A stretch of 64,000 nt of DNA, from NCBI RefSeq assembly GCF_022201045.2, contig NC_068558.1, positions 42,613,501-42,677,500 of the forward strand, written 5' to 3'. Numbering within the stretch: the stretch's first letter is position 1; each line of letters starts with the position of its first letter. The notes under the pieces were generated by a model. It did no database searches and had not been told where the DNA came from. It worked only from the letters and a program-made list of their open reading frames with translations. The stretch is from Citrus sinensis. Its lineage: Eukaryota; Streptophyta; Magnoliopsida; Sapindales; Rutaceae. This document shows, piece after piece, positions 34,897-47,011 of the stretch. A program made the translations under genes and the position numbers.

Positions 34897-35716
34897 TTTC
34901 CTTCCGTGAGCAAACGCAGTACATGGAACAGACGTAGTATTCACGGTTTTATATATACAACACACCAGTAGTATTTTGACACGTGTGTTTTACTTTGGCG
35001 AGTCTTGACTTTGCCACGTTGCTTTCTTCTATGTTCCGTGGTTGGTTTCTTGAAAAATAAGAAAAAACGATGTTGGATTCAGTCTTATTAAGTCAGCTAC
35101 GTGGGCCGTGGGATTATTCTTGGGAAAGAAGCCGAAGCCATTCTCTCGGGCTCCGCCGCGAGGCAGTCTCTTTGATTCGATATCAATAGTGAGGCGATGC
35201 TTACCGTAGGATATAAACCGTAAGGCGCCAAGCTCATATTATAAAATACGCCCCGTCGTTGCGAATACGACCGTCGTTCAACGAATAAAGGCTGACTGAA
35301 ACCTAGCGATGGTGCGAGCGGAACGATCAAATCCGTGAATCCGAGGTTGTTGAATTTTGATGGACAACTTATCTGTTACTGTAAATGCTCCTTCAGTGGA
35401 TTAATTTGTTATACTTACACTTTATACTTTTTTTTTCTGAAATCGCCAAAACTCAATGCAATTAAGTTATTGTCGCGTTGTTCTGTAACTTCGAGTAACT
35501 CCGAAATTGGAGCGTATAATAATCATGCTGATTAGGAAATGAAGAAGGTGAAATAGTCATGAGCAAGATAGGGTTATGGGAAATTGAATTTAGCTGATAT
35601 GCTAGTGATGTACGTAATAATTATGCTGGTAAAAGTGAATGTAATGTACGTTTTTGTTTTCGCAGGTGGCACTTCTATATGAACTGAGTGAGTGAGTGAT
35701 TGATTGGTGCCATTTG
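34897..35716. promoter_or_regulatory. Head-to-head promoter region, ABCI20-like / CSB
   Basis: The 820-bp spacer separates two divergent start codons. Visible elements are a G-box CACGTG at 34980-34985, 84 bp upstream of the ABCI20 ATG, and a site II motif TGGGCC at 35102-35107 directly next to TACGTG. The G-box agrees with the reported light (HY5) control of the ABCI20 group; that link is inference. No TATA box is obvious on either side. Confidence 0.5.
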
Positions 35717-38700
35717 ATGGAGGAAGACGAGGATAGGCTTTTGCTGAGTAGTTTGGGTGTGACGTCTGCCAATCCTGAAGACATTGAACGGGATGTATTA
35801 GCTGCGGTATTAGCTTGGATTCTTTATCTTTCCAGATTTTGGTTTTTAGTTTCGGAATGACAGCGCCTTGGTTTGCTGGTTTTCTTCTTTGCTGATTGTT
35901 CATGAGATAGCATTGATGATCAGAATCTTGATCATATAGGTTATATAGATTTAGTTTAGTGTGTTGTTGGCATTGCTTACATTTTGTTGCACTGATAAGA
36001 AATGCCAAACAACTATGTGCATAATGAATCTTTACAAGTATAGATTGAGATAATTTGATCTTTTTATGACCGAATACTTGGTATTTTTCTTGGTTACTAT
36101 GAATTTGGTATAATTCTATGATCTTAGAATTTTATAGTATTGGTAGCTTATCAAATATCACAATTTGACTCGTGCACTTGGCAGGCAGAAAATGTTGCTG
36201 GAAACAGTAATGAAACAGAAGAGAGCAATGAAGAGAAACCTCATGATAAGTCAGAAAGCATTGATCCATCCTCCACTAGCCAAGAGAAACTTTATAATAA
36301 ATTAAGGGCTGTAGAATTTGAAATAGGTGCTGTTGCATCTACTGTTGATCATCTGAGGAGGGTTTCAACTAAAGAAGACAATGATATTGATGATGGTGAC
36401 AGCACGGAACAAGATGGTGGAGAGGATGAGAAAAGTGCTGTTCAGGCTTCTCCTAATGATATGACCCTTCAGCATGCCCTAACAGCTGATCGGCTAAAAA
36501 GCCTTAAGAAAACTAAAGCTCAACTTGTGAAAGAACTTTCACATTTTCCGAAAGGAATAACTTCTAAGGGTATTGAGCACGATAAATTTATACAAGATCT
36601 GGTAAAGGAAGAACACAGACCCAAGAGAAAGTCTAAAGAAGCTCAGAAACCAGGCAAAGATCGTTCGAAACAACAGAAAACAGTTTCGGTTGATGATGAT
36701 TTTGATTTTGATTCCGCATTAGATGCAGCATCTGCAGGTTTTGTAGAAACAGTGAGTCAAACATAGTTCTATCATTCTACGTATATGACTTACTCAATAT
36801 GATCTTGGATTGGATATAAGAGATCAATATTTTGTTTATTTATATTTTAATATTTGTAGTTCATGGTTTTGTAATGTTGCATGTCGATCTGATAACTTTA
36901 ATTTAAATCTCTTTAAATGTCTTAGAAAAGGGATGAGTTGGTTCGCAAAGGAATTTTAACTCCTTTTCACAAGCTTAAGGGCTTTGAGCGCTGCATACAA
37001 CAACCAGGTCCGTCTAACAAGCAAAATGTACCGGATGAGCAAGAAGCCAGGAGTAACGATCCTTTTTCTGCCAGTGTTGACAGGGCTCTCCGCATGATGT
37101 CAGAGGCTGCACAAGCTCGCCCTTCAACAAAGCTTCTTGATCCTGAATCTTTGCCAAAGCTTGATGGACCTACTCGTCCTTTTCAGAGGCTAAAAACACC
37201 TTTCCGAATGCCTCAGTCCGAAGAAAGTGAGGTAGAAAAGAAAAAACGCTCAAAAAGGAAAAAGAAACGTCCTTTGCCTGATAAGAAGTGGAGAAAGCGC
37301 ATTGCCCGCGAAGACACCCGTCTGGAAGAAAATGGTATATTCCATATTATACTTTTCTTAATTAGTTTCTTGACTTAGTGTGGCCAATCCTGAGTTTTGA
37401 AATGGCTTATGGTCATGGAGTATTTTTTTATATATGCAACCGAACATGGTTTTATGTTTCTTATTTTTATATAAAAGTTTGCAACCTTTTTGCTATTATT
37501 TTTGTAGAAGATTCAAGGGATAGCTTGGACATGTCCAGTTATGAGGAAGAGAAGCAAGAGGATGATGAAGATTCAGATAATAATGAACCTCCTTTTGTAA
37601 CTCTTGAAGGCGGGCTCAAAATCCCAGAGTCCATTTTTAACAACCTTTTTGACTATCAAAAGGTGGGAGTCCAGTGGCTGTGGGAATTGCATTGCCAAAG
37701 AGCAGGTGGAATTATTGGAGATGAGATGGGTCTCGGTAAGACCATCCAGGTCTTATCTTTTCTTGGAGCATTGCATTTCAGTAATATGTACAAACCAAGC
37801 ATTGTTGTCTGCCCAGTTACACTCTTGCGACAGTGGAAGAGGGAAGCAGAAAAATGGTATCCAAGCTTTCATGTGGAGTTATTACATGATTCTGCTCAGG
37901 ATCTGGGATTTAGGAAGAAGCGAGCTAAATCTTCCGATACTGACAATGACGGTGAAGGTTCACATGACAGTGATTATGAGGGAAATCTGTCATCAAGAAA
38001 CCCCAAAAAATGGGACCTCTTGATAAATCGAGTTTTGAGATCAGAATCTGGTTTGCTTATTACCACTTATGAGCAACTCCGCTTGCTAGGTGAAAAGTTG
38101 CTTGACGTTGAATGGGGTTATGCGGTTTTGGATGAAGGACACCGAATTCGAAATCCAAATGCTGAAATTTCTCTGGTTTGCAAACAGCTACAAACAGTTC
38201 ACCGTATCATAATGACTGGTGCTCCAATTCAGAATAAGCTTTCTGAATTGTGGTCCTTATTTGATTTTGTTTTCCCTGGAAAATTGGGAGTTTTGCCTGT
38301 GTTTGAGGCAGAATTTGCTGTTCCAATAACTGTTGGTGGTTATGCTAATGCTTCACCATTACAAGTTTCTACTGCCTACAGGTGTATATTGTTATACTTC
38401 TGAATGTTTCTGGAAGGTCTTTCCTTTATATAAATTATCTGTGCCTGTAATCTGTTCAGTCTGATACTTCTGAGCAATAAATTTGATGTTGTGCAGGTGT
38501 GCTGTGGTCTTACGTGACTTGATCATGCCTTATCTCCTACGGCGTATGAAAGCAGATGTGAATGCTCAGCTTCCTAAGAAAACTGAGCATGTTCTCTTTT
38601 GCAGCCTCACCGAAGAGCAACGAGCCGTGTATAGAGCATTCCTTGCTAGCTCTGAGGTGGAACAGATATTGGATGGAAGTAGAAATTCTCTATATGGAAT

Positions 38701-41143
38701 CGATGTGATGCGTAAAATATGCAACCACCCTGATCTGCTGGAGAGAGAACAGTCGTGTCAGATTCCAGACTATGGGAATCCTGAACGTAGTGAAAAGATG
38801 AAAGTTGTAGCCCAAGTGCTGAAAGTTTGGAAGGACCAGGGTCATCGTGTTCTTCTCTTTGCTCAGACTCAACAGATGCTTGATATTCTTGAGAGTTTCT
38901 TGATTGCCAGTGGTTATGAGTATAGGCGAATGGATGGTCTTACTCCTGTCAAGCAGAGAATGGCTTTAATAGATGAGTACAATAACTCGAGTGATGTGTT
39001 CATATTCATTCTAACAACAAAAGTTGGTGGTTTGGGGACAAACCTGACTGGTGCAAACAGGGTGATCATTTTTGACCCTGATTGGAACCCATCAACTGAC
39101 GTGCAGGTATGTTAGTAATAAATTCTTCAGTTTATTCACATATCTGTGAAATATGCATTTTTATTTGTAAAATGTAAGCTTCCACACATCATCATGTATC
39201 TGTGATTTATTTTGTATTTTGTTAATAATTGCTAGAGCTTCTCCACTTACTCTATCATCTTTCTGCTTAGATGTACCATGTTTGTATCTGTTCGAAAAGT
39301 TTTTCAATTGCAATCACTTAGTTTTACTTTAAACCATCACATCTGAGGATTAAGCAAAAACTGTTTCTTAAAAAGGCTAGGGAGCGTGCTTGGCGTATTG
39401 GTCAAAAACAGGATGTAACTGTATATAGATTGATTACACGCGGAACTATTGAGGAGAAAGTGTACCACCGACAGATATACAAGCATTTTCTCACAAATAA
39501 GATATTGAAGAACCCACAGCAGAGAAGGTTTTTTAAAGCTCGTAATATGAAAGATCTTTTCACTCTCAATGATGATGGGAATGGTGGGTCTACTGAAACT
39601 TCTAATATTTTTAGTCAGTTGTCTGAAGATGTGAATGTTGTTGGGGATCAGAAAGATAAGGAGGACAAGCAGAAACATAAGAAAGCTGCTTCAGCAAACG
39701 CTGATGATGCTGTAGGTGACAAAGAAAACAACTTAGAGATTGGGTCCTCCCGGAGAAAAGGGAAAGAAAAAGTTGATAATATTGGTGACGAAGTAGATGA
39801 AGAAACAAATATTTTAAAGAGCCTCTTTGACGCCAATGGAATACATGTAAGTTTTCCTCTGTTTGCTTACATGATTGCCTTTGGTTGCGTAGGCTGTACA
39901 CTCTTTTTCTCTGGAGGAGTTAATCTTCTTGCCTCTAACTCATTGATCAAAAGACTTACCCTGCTACTACTATAAATTTCAAACCAACGAACTTTTAATT
40001 TGATCCATGAAACCCTTTGTGCTATGAAGTTTTACTGATGACCCCTCTGTCTCATTGTCTTTAGAAAATATAACCAAAAGAGTCGCACATTTAGCTCATG
40101 AATATTGATTGAGTTATGAGGGCACTGTTTGTCTGAATTTTCCACTAGTTTTTCTCATATGCCAGTTAGCTGAGAGATGAGTTGACATGATCTGTGGAAT
40201 GTAGGATATGCAAGTATTTTCATTACTTTCTCTAATTTAATGTCGTGAAAGGTTCCATAAGAAAATTTCAAATAGCACAAGGGGTGTGAACTTCATTTTT
40301 CTTCTTCTTCTTCTTCTTCTTCTTTTATAATGCAGGAGGTGCTATTGTATTTTCATATTTGCCATTAGTATTCAATAAGGACTAGACCCAGAAACCTCCA
40401 TTGGGACTCTACTTAATCTACCTGTTTTCCTTGTTCTGTTTTTGATTTTCATTTACGGTCTTCAGAGTGCTATGAACCATGATGCAATTATGAATGCCCA
40501 TGATGAAGAGAAGATGAGGTTGGAGGAGCAAGCCTCCCAAGTTGCACAACGGGCAGCAGAAGCATTGCGGCAATCCAGAATGCTTCGCAGTCGTGACGAT
40601 ATATCTGTTCCAACTTGGACTGGGAAATCTGGAACTGCTGGTGCCCCGTCATCTGTTCGGAAGAAATTTGGTTCAACTGTGGGTTCTCAACTGATTAAGC
40701 CCTTAGAAGGGTCATCCAGCAATAAAACAGGTGAATTCAATAGCTTTGGAGCTGGGGCATCAGCAGGAAAGGTGCTATCTTCTTCTGAATTACTGGCTAG
40801 AATTCGAGGAAACCAAGAGAATGCAGTTGGTGCTGGACTTGAACGTCAATTCGAGGTGGCTTCAAGTTCAGCTAATGTAGCAAGATTTGCAGATACTAGG
40901 ACTTCACGGTCATCTAAAAATGCATCTGATGTGCAGCCTGAAATATTGATTCGTCAGATCTGTACGTTTATGCAACAAAGAGGTGGAAGCAGCAATTCAG
41001 CCTGCATAGTCGAGCATTTTAAAGACAGGGTACCTTCAAAGGATTTGCCTTTGTTTAAAAATTTGTTGAAAGAAATTGCTACGCTCCAGAAGGACCCAAG
41101 TGGTTCACGTTGGGTGTTAAAGCCCGAATTTGTACAACAGTGA
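35717..41143 (+). CDS. CHR8: CSB/ERCC6-type SWI2/SNF2 DNA repair ATPase
   Basis: Seven exons give 1,232 aa: 35717-35806, 36185-36751, 36926-37334, 37508-38381, 38497-39106, 39376-39846 and 40466-41143. The order is: acidic N-terminus (residues 1-420), then the two-lobed SNF2 helicase. Motif I is GDEMGLGKT (about 426-434), motif II DEGH (about 563), motif [22 protein letters not shown], and the C lobe has [15 protein letters not shown] and [12 protein letters not shown]. The C-terminus contains [20 protein letters not shown] and SRWVLKPEF, as in CSB proteins. CSB follows RNA polymerase II, is recruited at stalled polymerase and starts transcription-coupled nucleotide excision repair in the nucleus. 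Arabidopsis CHR8 is of similar length. Basic clusters before the helicase ([11 protein letters not shown]) are probable nuclear signals. Exon 3 and exon 4 lie in different local frames, but the junction phase is correct. Confidence 0.96.
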
Positions 41144-41266
41144 TTATCGCTCAGCTTCTTTTGGTGAAAAATGGTTTCATTCATTTGAGGTGCTCACTGA
41201 TGTACATAATCTCATTTTGCTTGAACTTGAACCTTGCATGCTGCGGGGTAGGTTGAATTTTGTGTT

Positions 41267-41402
41267 TTAAGTTCCCTAACAATGTTGGTTCTTTTGTAGG
41301 CAAAGATAAAGTTAGCTCATTGTAGTTTCTAGAGTATAAGTTCCCTAACAATGTCGGTTCTTTTGTAGGCAAAGACAGTTGGCTTATTGTAATTTCGAGA
41401 GT
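41267..41402 (+). repeat. Tandem duplication in the CSB 3' region
   Basis: The segment starting TAAGTTCCCTAACAATG is present twice head to tail (about 41267-41336 and 41337-41402), with a few changes and a small gap near the end of the second copy. It lies 120 bp after the CSB stop codon, so it is probably within its 3' untranslated region, in the space shared with the convergent NECAP gene. Confidence 0.8.
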
Positions 41403-41985
41403 TATTGATCCAGAAATTTTGTAGAGCATGATAGGAGCTCATTGTTTTGAGAATTGGTTGTGTTTGTATATATTTATTATTCTTTGGGGGCCGCATTGGT
41501 AGGCTGCTGCTGCGGTGATTTTTCAGTCCTCCCAAGAGGAAATTGAGATTATTACACAGATTTTCATTCCCTGTTTGCTTTTTCAGATTGATTGCCGACG
41601 TGTACATATATGAAGACGAAGCCAATTAGTGCTTATATTATCTTTTCTCCCGTTATAGACTTCGGGGAGAGTCTGCATGTCAATTTGCAAGAGTACGCAC
41701 AGGCCGTCCGGAGGTAAGACAACAGATACATGCAAGTCGCCCAGGAACAAGACAGAAAAAGAAGAATAATCGATTTCTCTATTATGAAAGGTGGAAAACA
41801 TAGAGAGTGCCAGTTGGAGAAAACTTTCACACCAATACAACATACTTTTTCCAAAATATGCAAGTATTTGATAATTCTCTTTTATGCTCTTTCTCAATTT
41901 TCCTTCACCGTCAATTTTCTTTTTCTTTACTAGAACAAAAACATCAAACAAGCATCTCATACAAACAAAAAAAATAGTCACACAA

Positions 41986-43887
41986 CTAGAAAGCCGCCCA
42001 TCCTGAAGCAGGCGTCTTACTAGATCCACTCGTGGCTGATGTAGGAAAATTCCTCTGCAGAAACCAACAATCACATTTGCAAAATTATTTATAGCAGAAA
42101 TAGTAGTGCTTGACATCAAGAGCAGAGAGCATCATCATGTGTCAACAAATAAAATTCAGTATGCTGAACACTTAATTTGAGAATGAGAAAATGGAAAAAG
42201 AAAAAACATAAAAAAACAACTATGCATTGATTTTAGTAAGTTATGTTCAGGACAGGACAACAAGATCCAAGAGACAGCCATTCCTAACTGTCTTCAAAGT
42301 AACTTCTCACGAAAGTAGAAAATGCCCATGTCAACCAAAAAATGAAGTTCCAAGAGTGTTAAATTTTAATGTCAAATATAGAGACATGAGAGGGCAAGGT
42401 GTGTACAAGCTAAACAATTATAACATCGAATCATCATAAAACAACTACAGGTTACATCCAATGTCCAAATAAATAAAGCAATATCGCATATCATCGGTAA
42501 GAAAACAAGTCCACAAACTAGCAAAACCATAAATTCAAAGAGATCCTAGAGTGCACCAGCAATAACTAGATATACATCATAAGAAACTGTTGACAATCGG
42601 TTACACGCAATGTCTTTTATATGTTTGTATTTTCTTCCCCATTCCAGGCATCTTACTCTATAATAAGTGAACTCCAGAGTATATGATTGGATAGCAATTC
42701 CCTTAACGTTTAAATCTTACTTGATTAATAACAAATTAAAATCTAGGACCTGCATTACCATGAATAAACATACAAATTGTAGAAAAAAAGTAAAATAGAA
42801 ATGCAGTATTTTAAATCAGTAACATACCTCAATTTGGGAAAGGTCTGAAGAAGGATCAGTAGTAGAATGCCTTGTGGTTTCCTTCGGTGCCCTGACACCA
42901 TTATTATGACTAGCTGAGTTGATCCTAGCAGCAGCAGGATCATTAGGTGGCGGCGGAAGAGGTGCCCTTATTTTTCCCATTCCACTAGGTGGTGGGGCAA
43001 GCCCCACCGTTTTAGCCTTTGCCGAAACTGAAACCGCCCCAGACAGCCCTGCAGCTGAAAGCATGCCAGTTCCACTAGTCGGTTTGGGCTTCACATTGAT
43101 CCGGATCGTTTCTCCTTCCTATTATTGGAAACACAATCAAGTCAATTCCATCCTGAATCAATACATAAATTTTATCTTCGACCCAAATTAATGACCGAAA
43201 ATTAGATCAATCAAAACTCCAGGCAACGTGATCACAGAACTAAAATTACAAGTCCAAACACCATACCAAGTTGTAAGAGCCCACCACAAAGACACGATTT
43301 TTAAACAGCTAAATTAAAACAAGCATACTTCAAAGCCAAATTATCAACAATAAATAATAATAAATGATGACAAGTTTAACAAATTAAAGTATCAAGTATA
43401 CCTTTAATCTATGATTAACTGCGGGATGTATATCGATATGACCATCGCTCTCACTCATCTCGCCACTCTCCTTCTCGAGTTCTCGTCTCACGTATTTCTC
43501 GTGATCCGACAAAGCGACGTTGAAATCAAACGCTTCATTTCTCTCATTAAAGCCTAATCCAATAAACGCGTGTTTTCCTGTACCGTCCTCGATCTTGAGC
43601 ACGAAATATCGGGACGAGTCGAGGACGGTCTCCACAGAGTTCTCACGCTGGCCGGGTTGAACGAAACAAGCTGCGAAGAGCTCACCGGAGTTGGGATCCT
43701 CTAACCGGATCTCGCACCGGTCCTTACAGGATACGACCCGGAGGCGGCCCGTCCAGATCTTGTCGGACTGCAGCCATTCGCCGCATTTGTAGCCGCCAGA
43801 GGTTGTACGCGGGGGGATTTTGTAAACGCAGACTTCGCGGACGACAAGGAGCGTGTGCTCGAACGATTCTTCGTCGTCGAACGACAT
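41986..43887 (-). CDS. NECAP1: NECAP-like clathrin coat-associated protein
   Basis: Three exons give 281 aa: 43402-43887, 42828-43118 and 41986-42054. Residues 1-165 form the NECAP PH-like (PHear) domain (HTLLVVREVCVYKIPPR, WTGRLRVVS, YFVLKIEDGTGKHAFIGLGF, ALSDHEKYVRRE). The second exon encodes a proline-rich flexible region. The last exon ends in GWAAF, a WxxF ear-binding motif at the very C-terminus, which in NECAPs binds adaptor ears. NECAPs regulate AP-2 dependent endocytosis at the plasma membrane. The tiny third exon (69 bp) sits 774 bp away from the second, but the phase fits and the WxxF ending is exactly what the family requires. Confidence 0.94.
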
Positions 43888-44326
43888 GGTCGTTTTGTTT
43901 GGGAAATGAAGAAGAAATGCGAGTGAATTTGAGGTGACTTAACTGAATTGAAGAACAATGACGAGAGAGGTGAAACGAAGGAATCAATTCAGAGGAGTGG
44001 CAGAGACGTGCCTTCAAAGACTATTGATGGGTCAACTTTCCAGAGTGTGACTTTTTGTCTGAATTTTTGGGCCTGGGTTCGGGTAATTTTCTTAGCCTAG
44101 CCCACAAAGCTCCTAATAATGTCACGTGCGCAGCTTGCGAGAGAAAAACCCCATTTTAGTATAAACCCTAGCTCTCGGGATTCTTCAGTAGAGTCTTCAG
44201 CCTTCAGCCGTTGAGAAAAGACGAAAGGTTCTTACTGCACTCTCTCTCTCATTACGATGATATTTATTACACGTTCTTCATGATCTTGAGATTTTTGCTT
44301 ATGAACAGGCTTAGCGAGCGATTAAG
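43888..44326. promoter_or_regulatory. Bidirectional promoter region, NECAP / NOP10
   Basis: Only 439 bp separate the two divergent start codons. In it are a site II element TGGGCC (44068-44073), an inverse site II AGCCCA (44099-44104), a G-box CACGTG (44123-44128) and a telo-box AAACCCTAG (44163-44171). Site II plus telo-box is the typical plant combination for ribosomal and ribosome-biogenesis genes, which suits NOP10. These lie nearer to NOP10 than to NECAP. Confidence 0.7.
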
Positions 44327-47011
44327 ATGTATCTTCAGTTCTACATTAACGATAATGGCGATAAAGTTTACACCACTAAGGTATGTGACACTAACTGCTC
44401 CCTTTACCGATACTTGTGGTTTTTGGAGTCACTCCGGTTGGTAGCTTGTAGTTGGTGAGGGGTGATGCTTGTGTTTTGTTTTGATTGGAGATGAATCTAT
44501 TGAGTTTCCGATCAACTCATCATTTTTCACTAAGTGCTTAAGCTTGTCTGTTGATGTTGGGAATAAGGGGGGTAATCGAGTTTTTTAACGATCTACTATA
44601 ATTTGGAATCCTGTATTATAGCCTGGTGCCACCAATTTCGATTTTTATGTTCTGTGGTTTTCTTGATATTCTCTTACATTGATGCCGAAGGCTTCGGTTT
44701 TTTGAACCTATGTCTAAGACTCCATATGGTATCGAGGTGTTGTGGTTTTGAGCTACAATTGCCATGTGTAGGTGTAGCTATCAAATAAAAGTTGATAAGT
44801 GTTCATTGGCTGTGGGTAAGAGTGTTTTTAGATATAACTATTATTGTTTAATAGGATGTCTGTTAGAATTATATTATTACTGAATACTTTTAGTTTACTT
44901 TAATGTGTGTGTGTGTGTGTGTGTGTAGAATATAGTGTATAAGTGAATATTTATTTCTGAAATTATAAGTATTATTATGGTACATATTGAGAACATTGTA
45001 AAAGTCCAAAAAGGTGTGAAATCACCTAAACAGAAAGATTGTTATTTGGCAAAAAGCAAAAGAGGATAAATGAGAATGGGTATAATTGTCTTCTAAAAAA
45101 TCCATAGGGGTAGGAATAGGTATCTTATCATCTGCTATGAGAAAAAAAAAACAGTTGGGCTTTGGAATTCTAGCTGGTAAAGAGTTACCAAACACCTTGG
45201 CAGTTGGGCTCTGGCGACCCAATTGTTAAAACACGCTTCCAAATTGATTTGAAGGTTTGTTCGGTAATTCTGGTTGGTAGTTGGGTTTTGGCTGACCGAC
45301 TGTCAAAGTGCTTCGGTAACATTTTGATAGTTGGTTCCAAATTCTCACAGATTTCTTTTCATAGTTGTTGATAGGATGCGTAAAATGTCCTTATTGCTTC
45401 TATTATTTTATTAAAAGTTCAATTATATCCTTTTCCTTTTCTAATCTAATCTAAACTTGATTTTTATTAAAAACAAGCCTGAAGTCATTACTTTTTTTGT
45501 TCTCATCAATGTGATGGCAACACTGATTACTGTGATGTCATAGTAGTAGCAAGATTCATGTGATTCTTGAAATGTTATTGAACAGGATATATTATTATAA
45601 TCAAATTAGAGTTAATACAGAGTTGATTCGATTATAATTAATGTACACTGTTTCTTTATGTCATCAAGTTAATATATTACAAACAAGTGTTAGAATATAA
45701 TTATTCGATTATATTGATTGTATAAAGGAGTGTTACTGCACGTTATTTTATAAACTATTGTATTTATGTAATTTGAATTCATTATTTAGAAATAATTCAA
45801 GTTATAATTGTATAAATAACTTTCAATTTGGTTTGACTGAAAAGAGATGTGCAAAACATCAATTATTTTTTAATTTTATTTTTTAATTATATTGGTTTGA
45901 AATTTAACTGGTGTAGGAAAAGAGTTAATTGACTAGTTAAATATAACAATAAAAATATTGATTTGATTTGTTATCTTATTCACCAAGCATTTGTCAATTT
46001 CTGCTCTATGGTGTTTACCAAACAGCAAACAGCCACAAACTTTCCATGGCAGTTATTAATTTCATTCCACAACATCTGTGGCTTTTGAGGCACAGTAGCA
46101 CACTACCAAACAGACTTCAAGCTTGTGGGAAGCATCCTGTTTTGATACCATGCTGGGAACTATTTTGCGCAAACTGTGTAGTGTATTAAAAAGCTTTAAT
46201 TCATGTTTCTGCAAACAGTTCTATCTATTAACCTTTAATTGTATTTTTGAATGCAGAAAGAGTCGCCAACGGGAATGCCTGCTCAATCTGCTCATCCAGG
46301 TGCTTTATCTTAAGCTATGCTATCTTTATATTTTAGCTTGGTCACATTAGATAGTGTGTGCATTTTTTTCTTTTTAATCATGCAACATGCATTTTTTTCT
46401 TTTTAATTATGCAACATGCATTTTTTTCTTTTTAATTATGCAACATGCATTTGTTTCTTTTTAATCATGCAACATTCTTGTTGTTGTATTGTAAAAACAT
46501 CCCCAGTATTTTCGCTGCTGAAAACATCTTTCCAGACTCTTGAGAACACATTGCATTAAAATTATAGAGCTTTAAGTAAAACTGAGGATCTTACAAGATA
46601 GCCTTATCCTGCAATGAAAAGATTTTTCCTGTTTCAAAAACATCTTTGACACTTTCTTCTTTTGTATGCCTTTTGTTTTGGTTAGGTTATTAGTGCATTT
46701 GCAGTAGGGTCTCATGTTTTATGTCAACCATTGCATTCAATGAATTTGGGTATAATATTGGCTTGAACTTATTTTAAACTTCCAGATAGAGTTCATTCTA
46801 GTGAAAACATTATCTTCAGTGGGAAAAATCTCATTTTCCTCCGTAAAAATATTTGCGGAAGAGATGTGTGGTATTTGATGTCATAATCTGTTCCTCTTCT
46901 TTCATAACTGCAGCTCGCTTTTCTCCTGACGACAAATACTCAAGGCAAAGAGTCCTTCTGAAGAAGCGCTTCGGTCTTCTGCCAACACAGAAACCTCCTC
47001 CGAAGTACTGA
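44327..47011 (+). CDS. NOP10: H/ACA ribonucleoprotein subunit NOP10
   Basis: Three exons give 64 aa: 44327-44380, 46257-46299 and 46914-47011. The protein begins [19 protein letters not shown] and ends [16 protein letters not shown], with [13 protein letters not shown] between; this matches eukaryotic NOP10 over its full length. NOP10 joins dyskerin (NAP57/CBF5), GAR1 and NHP2 in nucleolar H/ACA particles that convert uridine to pseudouridine in rRNA and snRNA. Intron 1 is very large for such a small gene (1,876 bp). It includes a GT microsatellite (about 44903-44926) and A+T-rich spacer. The exons are too short to stand out alone, so the gene would be missed by a search for long open frames. 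Confidence 0.95.
46359..46474 (+). repeat. Four 29-bp tandem repeats in NOP10 intron 2
   Basis: The unit TGCATTTTTTTCTTTTTAAT followed by CATGCAACA occurs four times with one or two changes: 46359-46387, 46388-46416, 46417-46445 and 46446-46474. It is pyrimidine-rich and intronic, a simple minisatellite. Confidence 0.9.

Noticed and set aside
35097..35330. 77-residue open frame on the minus strand in the ABCI20/CSB spacer
   Set aside because: No family features; sits in the promoter and 5' untranslated region of CSB.
45030..45340. Repeated AGTTGGGCTTTGG/GGTAACTC-like motifs in NOP10 intron 1, suggestive of a MITE
   Set aside because: I could not define paired ends or a target duplication, so no element is called.
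46359..46474. Regular 29-bp repeats, reminiscent of a CRISPR-like spacing
   Set aside because: The units are directly adjacent without unique spacers, pyrimidine-rich and intronic in a plant gene: a minisatellite.
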